Assembly (NCBI GenBank): GCA_900751665.1
Contig: CAADSV010000046.1
Coordinates: 1 to 14,124, forward strand
Reading direction: 5' to 3'
Source of the DNA: an uncultured Collinsella sp.
Lineage (GTDB): Bacteria; Actinomycetota; Coriobacteriia; Coriobacteriales; Coriobacteriaceae
Length of the DNA: 14,124 bases
The translations under genes were made by a program, and so were the position numbers. The number at the start of each line of letters is the position of its first letter. Within the stretch, counting starts at the first letter, position 1. This document shows, in pieces, positions 6,627 to 11,540 of the stretch. The notes under the pieces are model-generated. The model did not search any database. It was given only the letters and a program-made list of their open reading frames with translations, and was not told the origin of the DNA.

Positions 6627-8006
6627 ATGAACACCGAAGAGATCGCGCGCATCGTTGCCGATCAGCGTGCCTACTTTAAGACGCACGCTACGTTTGACGT
6701 TGACGGTCGCCGCCGCGCACTGGTGCGCCTGCGCGATGCGGTGCGGGCCCACGAGGCCGATATCGCCCATGCGCTCAAGACCGATTTGGGGAAGTCGCAT
6801 GACGAGGCCTATATGTGCGAGATTGGTACGTCGCTTTCCGAGATTCGACATCAGATCGCTCACGTGGCTCGGTGGAGTCGTCCACGCCTGCGTCCGTGCG
6901 ATCTCGCTAACGCCGTGAGCGTGTGCAAAACGCAAGCCGTGCCCTATGGCGTCACACTTATCATGGCTCCGTGGAACTACCCGTTTTTGCTAACACTCGA
7001 GCCGCTCGCCGGCGCCCTTGCCGCGGGCAATACCGTGGTCATCAAGCCGAGTGCCTATGCTCCGGCATCGAGCGCGGTGCTCAAGCAAATCTGTGAAGAG
7101 GCATTTGATCCGTGCCTGGTGACGGTTGTCGAGGGCGGGCGCGCCGAAAACGAAGCGCTGCTCGATGAGTGCTGGGACAAGATCTTCTTTACCGGTAGCG
7201 TTCCGGTCGGCAAGCTCGTTATGGAGCGCGCGAGCAAAAACCTCACGCCCGTGACGCTTGAGCTGGGCGGCAAGAGCCCCTGCATCGTGGATGCGACGGC
7301 AAACTTGAAGGTCGCGGCACGGCGTATCGCCTTTGGCAAATGGCTCAACGTGGGGCAGACCTGCGTGGCGCCCGACTACCTGCTGGTCGATACGCGCGTG
7401 CACGACGAGCTGCTGGGCCTCATCAAGGAGGAGGTCCGCCGTATGTTTGGCGAGCACCCGCTCGACAACGAGGACTACGGTCATATTGTCAACACCAAGC
7501 ATTTTGCGCGCGTACGCGGGCTGATCGACCCCGATAAGGTTGTGCTTGGAGGCACGGCGCGCGAGTCGTCGCTCAAGATCGAGCCGACGATTTTGGACGG
7601 CGTGACCCCCGATGACGCCGTGATGCAGGAGGAGATTTTCGGCCCCATCTTGCCGGTGCTGACGTTTGAGAGCCTAGACGAGGCCGAAGCGTTTATCACG
7701 GATCGTCCGACACCGCTGGCCCTGTATATCTTTAGCCAGGACCGTGCGGCTCAGCAGCGCTTTGTGCGCTACGTGCCCTTTGGCGGCGGCTGTGTCAACG
7801 ACACGATTATGCACTTGGCTACGAGCCATATGGGCTTTGGCGGCATGGGCGCGAGCGGTATGGGGCAGTACCATGGACGCGAGAGCTTCGATACGTTTAG
7901 CCACAAGAAGAGCGTCGTGAACAAGGCAACGTGGCTGGACGTGCCATTCCGCTACGCTCCTTACGCAAGCTGGAAGCACAAGTTCGTGCGCATGTTTGTG
8001 CATTAG
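6627..8006 (+). CDS. Aldehyde dehydrogenase, class-3-like
   Basis: This is a 459-residue NAD(P)-dependent aldehyde dehydrogenase oxidising an aldehyde to a carboxylate, presumably the product of the adjacent alcohol dehydrogenase. All catalytic landmarks are present: APWNYPF with Asn117, VIKPSAY with Lys140, FFTGSVPVG (about 187-195), LELGGKSP with Glu212, and the nucleophile in NVGQTCVAPDY, Cys246; EEIFGPILPV follows. The short total length and the tail FSHKKSV..ATWLDVPFRYAPY are typical of class 3 and fatty-aldehyde dehydrogenases. The ribosome binding site TAGGAGGG overlaps the stop codon of the preceding gene. A strong hairpin terminator follows. Substrate is unknown. Confidence 0.94.
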   Translation: MNTEEIARIVADQRAYFKTHATFDVDGRRRALVRLRDAVRAHEADIAHALKTDLGKSHDEAYMCEIGTSLSEIRHQIAHVARWSRPRLRPCDLANAVSVCKTQAVPYGVTLIMAPWNYPFLLTLEPLAGALAAGNTVVIKPSAYAPASSAVLKQICEEAFDPCLVTVVEGGRAENEALLDECWDKIFFTGSVPVGKLVMERASKNLTPVTLELGGKSPCIVDATANLKVAARRIAFGKWLNVGQTCVAPDYLLVDTRVHDELLGLIKEEVRRMFGEHPLDNEDYGHIVNTKHFARVRGLIDPDKVVLGGTARESSLKIEPTILDGVTPDDAVMQEEIFGPILPVLTFESLDEAEAFITDRPTPLALYIFSQDRAAQQRFVRYVPFGGGCVNDTIMHLATSHMGFGGMGASGMGQYHGRESFDTFSHKKSVVNKATWLDVPFRYAPYASWKHKFVRMFVH

Positions 8007-8014
8007 AAAAGGGC

Positions 8015-8053
8015 GCAGGTAATACGAACAAGTGTTCCTATTACCTGCATTTT
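8015..8053 (+). terminator. Terminator of the alcohol/aldehyde dehydrogenase operon
   Basis: The arms GCAGGTAATA (8015-8024) and TATTACCTGC (8039-8048) pair perfectly; after a C/C mismatch, GAAC and GTTC extend the stem around a 4-base loop. ATTTT follows. It starts 9 bases after the stop codon. The A-run at 8007-8010 could let it work weakly on the other strand too. Confidence 0.8.
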
Positions 8054-8090
8054 GCGTTAGACTACTGTTATGGAGCACGGATGGACCAAC

Positions 8091-8105
8091 TCCCTTTAGA
8101 AGGGA
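8091..8105 (+). promoter_or_regulatory. Hairpin enclosing the ribosome binding site of the 27-residue ORF
   Basis: TCCCTT (8091-8096) and AAGGGA (8100-8105) form a perfect 6-bp stem with a 3-base loop. The AAGGGA arm is the only plausible ribosome binding site for the small ORF starting at 8112. Hiding the ribosome binding site in a local stem is a known feature of type I toxin mRNAs; here it is read from sequence only. Confidence 0.5.
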
Positions 8106-8111
8106 TTTGGT

Positions 8112-8195
8112 ATGAACGTAAGCGATGTTATTTCGTTATTAGCGTTGTTGATCGCGGCTATCGAATTCGGCCTATTTATCGGCCGAATGAAATAG
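8112..8195 (+). CDS. Candidate 27-residue hydrophobic peptide, type I toxin-like
   Basis: This short frame begins ATG 8112 and ends TAG 8193-8195. The peptide starts MNVSDVISLLALLIAA and ends EFGLFIGRMK: a short polar head, one hydrophobic stretch long enough to span a membrane, and a basic tail. That layout resembles the small holin-like toxin peptides (Hol_Tox/TxpA-like) of Gram-positive type I toxin-antitoxin loci, whose RNA antitoxin is transcribed antisense to the 3' end. Support here is the AAGGGA ribosome binding site 6 bases upstream, itself within a hairpin, and a large hairpin spanning the last third of the ORF. The frame is too short for its openness alone to mean much, and I could not identify an antisense promoter. 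It could be a chance ORF or a leader. Confidence 0.5.
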   Translation: MNVSDVISLLALLIAAIEFGLFIGRMK

Positions 8196-8199
8196 CCGC
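8154..8199. repeat. 46-nt two-tier hairpin over the 3' end of the small ORF
   Basis: GCGGCTAT (8154-8161) pairs with ATAGCCGC (8192-8199), and ATTCGGCC (8165-8172) pairs with GGCCGAAT (8181-8188), separated by a symmetric 3x3 internal loop and closed by an 8-base loop. No T-run follows on either strand, so it is not a standard terminator. It covers the stop codon of the small ORF and would be the natural contact site for an antisense RNA. Confidence 0.7.
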
Positions 8200-8431
8200 C
8201 CCCGCGTAAGCGAAGACGGCCACTTCTCACGATGAAAACGTGTATCGGAGTTGGCAAGACCCGCGGCAACGGGTGCCATCCGTGTTCCTATCTTATCTGC
8301 AAGCGTTCTGTCGCGCAAGCGTTGAGGCAAACGATTGAAGGACGCAGACAGGATGTATTTGTGTCCGCACGGGACCGTAGACTTCTCAATAAGGTTACAC
8401 ACCGGTTTATCCGGCCGTTAGAGGAGCTGCC
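8196..8431. other. Gene-poor stretch between the small ORF and the HIRAN gene
   Basis: I see no convincing protein gene here. A frame from 8232 runs into the HIRAN gene out of phase and lacks a ribosome binding site. A hairpin with arms TGGCA-aga-CCCG (8252-8263) and CGGG-TGCCA (8270-8278) is present, without a T-run. The stretch would fit the antitoxin side of a type I locus, but no promoter is clear. Confidence 0.4.
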
Positions 8432-8758
8432 ATGTACGAGCCTTCACGTGTTCTTCTGTCGTTTCACATCGCAGGATTTCAATATGCCGACGGCGCTTTG
8501 GTCCTAGGCGATCTTAAAGCGGGCGATAAACTGACGCTGTGTGCCGAGCGCGATAATCCCCATGACCCCGAGGCAGTTGCGATTTATTATGGCAAGACCA
8601 AGCTTGGCTATGTTCCGGGAAACGAGGTCGGTCCGCTGTCCTTGATGATGTATTACGGCCACGAGGACGTATTTGAGGCTCGCGTGCAACAGGTTGCCCC
8701 CGAGCGCAGCCCGTGGCATCAGGTGCGCGTTGGGCTCTATGTGGTGGATGCTCGCTAG
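8432..8758 (+). CDS. Stand-alone HIRAN-domain protein
   Basis: This 108-residue protein is essentially one HIRAN domain: FHIAGFQYADGALVLGDLKAGDKLTL (about 11-36), then the hallmark ERDNPHDPEAVAIYYG (39-54), and KLGYVPGNEVGPLS. HIRAN is an OB-like domain known from the N-terminus of HLTF/Rad5 helicases, where it binds the 3' end of single-stranded DNA; bacterial stand-alone versions are often linked to nucleic-acid-processing neighbours, and their role is not established. The ATG at 8432 has GAGGAG upstream. There is no signal peptide or membrane span. A tiny gene follows after 18 bases, suggesting co-transcription. Confidence 0.9.
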   Translation: MYEPSRVLLSFHIAGFQYADGALVLGDLKAGDKLTLCAERDNPHDPEAVAIYYGKTKLGYVPGNEVGPLSLMMYYGHEDVFEARVQQVAPERSPWHQVRVGLYVVDAR

Positions 8759-8776
8759 TCGGTAATGGAGGCTGCC

Positions 8777-8956
8777 ATGTTTGATGACGATGACCTGTTC
8801 GATCTGACAGATGATCCGTTTGAGTGGGATATGCTACTCGATGACGATGAGTTGGAGCAGGATCGCAAAAAGCAAAAGGATAAGAACGCCCAGGGCAAAG
8901 GTTCGAATAAAAAGGACGAGTGCCGCCGCGGACTGTTCGGCGGGCTCTTTGGATAA
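8777..8956 (+). CDS. Small charged hypothetical protein
   Basis: I do not recognise this 59-residue protein. It has a very acidic first half (MFDDDDLFDLTDDPFEWDML, then DDDELEQD), a lysine-rich middle (RKKQKDKNAQGKGSNKKDE) and a short tail CRRGLFGGLFG. GGAGG at 8767-8771 with a 5-base spacer selects the ATG at 8777 over the one at 8765, which lies within the ribosome binding region. It follows the HIRAN gene by 18 bases and probably shares its transcript. Strong charge segregation and lack of a hydrophobic core suggest a disordered adaptor-like protein; no function can be assigned. Confidence 0.65.
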   Translation: MFDDDDLFDLTDDPFEWDMLLDDDELEQDRKKQKDKNAQGKGSNKKDECRRGLFGGLFG

Positions 8957-9022
8957 CCGCCACATCGCTGCGTCTGTATACTTAGCACGAGTTGAACACG
9001 TTGCGAAATGAGGGCATAGACG

Positions 9023-9568
9023 ATGATGTGGTTTACCGCCGACCTGCACCTGGGCGATACGAATATCTTGCACGACATGGATCGGCCGTTTGATTCGGTC
9101 GAGGAGATGAACCGCAAGGTCATCGATGCCATCAATGAGTGCGTGGCTGCGGACGACCGCCTCTATATTCTGGGTGACTTTACCTATCGTTTGCCCCTGG
9201 CGGAGGCGGTGCGCCTGCGCGAGCGTATCGAATGCCAGAACGTGACGCTCATCCGCGGTAACCATGACGGCGACTGGGAAGATTCCGACGTACCGCAGAT
9301 TTGGGAAGACGTGCGCAATTACCTGGAGATTGCTCCCGGCTATGCCAAGGGCCATCGTCTGGTTATGAGCCACTACCCCATGCTCAGCTGGAACGGCAAG
9401 GCACGTGGCGCCATTATGCTGCATGGGCATATCCACAGCAGGGGTGACCGCGCCAACGCACGCAACCGCGATCGCGAGCGCCCTATCTTTCGCTACGATG
9501 TCGGTCTCGATGCCAACGAGTACAAGCCCGTAAGCCGCGATCAGATTCTTAGCTTCTTTGGGTTATAG
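9023..9568 (+). CDS. Metallophosphoesterase (calcineurin-like fold)
   Basis: This 181-residue protein contains the full two-metal phosphoesterase motif set in order: DLH (Asp7, His9), GDF (Asp52), GNHD (Asn80, His81, Asp82), SHYP (His117) and GHIH (His136, His138). Such short single-domain members hydrolyse phosphomono- or diesters; many sit in phage or accessory settings and their substrates are mostly unknown. The start is ATG 9023 or the adjacent ATG 9026, with GAGGG about 8 bases upstream. TATACT at 8977-8982 could be a -10 for its own promoter. A long palindrome begins immediately after the stop codon. Confidence 0.9.
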   Translation: MMWFTADLHLGDTNILHDMDRPFDSVEEMNRKVIDAINECVAADDRLYILGDFTYRLPLAEAVRLRERIECQNVTLIRGNHDGDWEDSDVPQIWEDVRNYLEIAPGYAKGHRLVMSHYPMLSWNGKARGAIMLHGHIHSRGDRANARNRDRERPIFRYDVGLDANEYKPVSRDQILSFFGL

Positions 9569-9621
9569 GGCGCCAGAGCCACCACAAAGGGGACAGGCAC
9601 CTTTGTGGTGGTTCTGGCGCC
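9569..9621. repeat. 22-bp-stem palindrome with GGGGACAGGCACC core, REP-like
   Basis: The arms are GGCGCCAGA-G-CCACCACAAAGG (9569-9590) and CCTTTGTGGTGG-T-TCTGGCGCC (9600-9621), complementary throughout with one G.U pair, around a 9-base loop. It starts the base after the metallophosphoesterase stop. From memory, AAAGGGGACAGGCACC cores recur in REP-like intergenic repeats near Y1-type transposases in many bacteria; only one copy lies in this window, so repeat status is not proven here. Confidence 0.7.
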
Positions 9622-9650
9622 GTTGCCATTATGGCGGCGGCGCCTTTTTT
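9616..9650 (+). terminator. Rho-independent terminator after the metallophosphoesterase gene
   Basis: GGCGCCG (9616-9622) pairs with CGGCGCC (9638-9644); two possible T.G pairs and GCCA/TGGC extend the stem around a 3-base loop, and TTTTTT follows at 9645-9650. Its left arm is shared with the right arm of the preceding 22-bp palindrome, so the two structures exclude each other. Confidence 0.85.
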
Positions 9651-9708
9651 GTCCGCGCGGCGCGGTAGAGTGTAGCCGGTTGATATTTGCGTCCATCGAG
9701 GAGCTGCT

Positions 9709-11466
9709 ATGAACGAGATCAAGTGCCCGCATTGCGGCGAAGTTTTTAAGGTCGATGCATCCGGCTATGCGGATATCGTCAAGCAGGTGCGCGATGCCGA
9801 GTTCTCGCGCGACCTGGATGAGCGTGTGAAGGCAGTCCAGCGTGAGGGTGAGCAGGCGCTGGAGCTTGAGCGCTCGCGTTCGACGGCTGCCTTGCAACAG
9901 GCAAAGTCTCAGCGCAATGCCCAGCTTGTCGAGCAGAAGAACACTGCGGATCAGAAACTGGCGCAAGAGGTTGCCAAGCGCGATGCTGAGCTTGCCGAGC
10001 TGCGCGCTAAGCTCGAGGGCGCTGCCGCAGAGCGTGAGAGTGCAAGCCAGCGCGCGGCGGTTGAGGCACGAGCCAATGCTCAAAAAGAGAATGCCGAACT
10101 CCAGCGTGAGATTGATAGCCTGCGTGCGCAGCTTGGGCACAAAGATGACGAAGCAAAGCTTGCCGAGTCGGCGGCGCGCAACGCTGCTCAAAACGATTTA
10201 GCTGCACGCGACGCTCAGATTGCCGAGCTGCAGGCCAGGCTTGCCGCGGCGGACAAGGCCCAGGAGATGGCGCTTGCCGCTGCCGCGGTAGAGTCGCAGC
10301 GTGAGCTCGATGCCGCTCGCAGCGAGGCCGAGCGCGCGCTTGCTGACTATCGCGCGAAGGTGCAAGAGAAGTTTTCCGCCGCAAAGGCTCAGTCCGAGCA
10401 AGAGGCCGAGGGCCTGCGTGCCCAGCTGCGCGAGCAGGAACTGATGGCAAAAATGAACCTGTCAGAGGCGGTCGCCGCGGCGGAGCGAGAGCGCGATGAG
10501 GCGCGTGCCAAACTGACGAGCGAGCTGGCGGTGCGCGATTCTCGCGAGGAACAGGTCAAGGCGGCACACGAGCTCGAGCTTGCGCAGGCCAAGCGCGCGA
10601 GCGATGACCTGATTCGCTACAAGGACGAAGAGATTGAGCGCCTTAAGGACATGAAGGTCCGCCTGTCCACCAAGATGGTGGGCGAGTCGCTCGAGCAGCA
10701 CTGCGAGACCGAGTTTAACCGTCTGCGCATGACGGCGTTTCCTAACGCGTACTTCGAGAAGGATAACGATGCGTCCGAGGGCACCAAGGGCGACTTTATC
10801 TTCCGCGAGTGCGACGCAAGCGGTAACGAGGTCATTTCGATTATGTTCGAGATGAAAAACGAGAACGACGAGACCGCGACCAAGCACAAAAACGAGGACT
10901 TCTTTAAGAAACTCGATCACGATCGTCGCCAGAAAGGCTGTGAGTACGCGGTGCTCTGCACACTGCTCGAGCCCGAAAGCGAGCTCTATAACGCAGGGAT
11001 AGTCGACGTGAGTTACCGCTATGAGAAGATGTACGTGATCCGCCCGCAGTTCTTCATTCCCATGATCACGCTGCTGCGCAACGCCGCCATGGGTTCGCTG
11101 CGCTATAAGCAGGAGCTGGCGGAGTACAAGCAGCAGAACATCGACGTCACGAACTTCGAGGCCAAGATGGAGAAGTTCAAGAACGACTTCGGCCGCAACT
11201 ATGAGCTTGCGAGCCGTAAGTTCCAGACGGCGATCGAGGAGATTGACAAGACGATTAGCCATCTGCAGAAAACCAAGGAGGCATTGCTGTCCTCCGAGAA
11301 CAATTTACGTCTAGCCAACAAGAAGGCCGACGATCTTACCATTCGCAAGCTCACCTGGGGCAACAAGACCATGAAGGCGGCGTTTGACGAGGCGCGCGGG
11401 GCTGCGACAGGGGCAAACGATGAGCCCGCCGAGGCGGATTCGTATGAGGTCGAGGATGCCGAGTAG
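9709..11466 (+). CDS. DUF2130 protein with zinc-ribbon-like start and long coiled coil
   Basis: This 585-residue protein opens with EIKCPHCGEVFKV, a zinc-binding-looking CxxC half-motif. It continues as an Ala/Glu/Arg-rich coiled coil from about residue 25 to 310, then a globular DUF2130 domain (about 320-515). That domain has GDFIFRE (Asp362) and IMFEMKNEN (Glu381, Lys383), an arrangement that fits a PD-(D/E)XK-like active site, followed by FFKKLDHDRRQKGCEYAVLCTLLEPES and YVIRPQFFIPMITLLRNA. A second coiled coil precedes an acidic tail. The family's function is unknown; a DNA-related role is inference from the nuclease-like motif. GAGGAG precedes the ATG by 6 bases. It is monocistronic, with a terminator on each side, and convergent with the helicase gene. 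Confidence 0.88.
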   Translation: MNEIKCPHCGEVFKVDASGYADIVKQVRDAEFSRDLDERVKAVQREGEQALELERSRSTAALQQAKSQRNAQLVEQKNTADQKLAQEVAKRDAELAELRAKLEGAAAERESASQRAAVEARANAQKENAELQREIDSLRAQLGHKDDEAKLAESAARNAAQNDLAARDAQIAELQARLAAADKAQEMALAAAAVESQRELDAARSEAERALADYRAKVQEKFSAAKAQSEQEAEGLRAQLREQELMAKMNLSEAVAAAERERDEARAKLTSELAVRDSREEQVKAAHELELAQAKRASDDLIRYKDEEIERLKDMKVRLSTKMVGESLEQHCETEFNRLRMTAFPNAYFEKDNDASEGTKGDFIFRECDASGNEVISIMFEMKNENDETATKHKNEDFFKKLDHDRRQKGCEYAVLCTLLEPESELYNAGIVDVSYRYEKMYVIRPQFFIPMITLLRNAAMGSLRYKQELAEYKQQNIDVTNFEAKMEKFKNDFGRNYELASRKFQTAIEEIDKTISHLQKTKEALLSSENNLRLANKKADDLTIRKLTWGNKTMKAAFDEARGAATGANDEPAEADSYEVEDAE

Positions 11467-11483
11467 GGGATAGCGTATAGTGC

Positions 11484-11523
11484 AAAAGCGGGGCCGCTGG
11501 CGATACTGCCAACGGCCCCGCTT
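11484..11523. terminator. Shared terminator between convergent DUF2130 and helicase genes
   Basis: AAGCGGGGCCG (11486-11496) pairs with CGGCCCCGCTT (11513-11523); after a C/A mismatch TGGC/GCCA extends the stem around a 6-base loop. On the minus strand TTTT follows, making it a good helicase terminator; on the plus strand the T-run is poor, so termination there may be weaker. Confidence 0.82.
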
Positions 11524-11540
11524 CGTTCCAGTATGTACGG

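Noticed and set aside
8232..8507. A 91-codon plus-strand frame running into the HIRAN gene
   Set aside because: It overlaps HIRAN out of phase by 76 bases, lacks a ribosome binding site and has an unusual Cys/Arg-rich composition; better seen as structured non-coding sequence.
9666..9671. TAGAGT as a -10 element for the DUF2130 gene
   Set aside because: No acceptable -35 lies at 16-18 bases; the preceding sequence is the terminator T-run.
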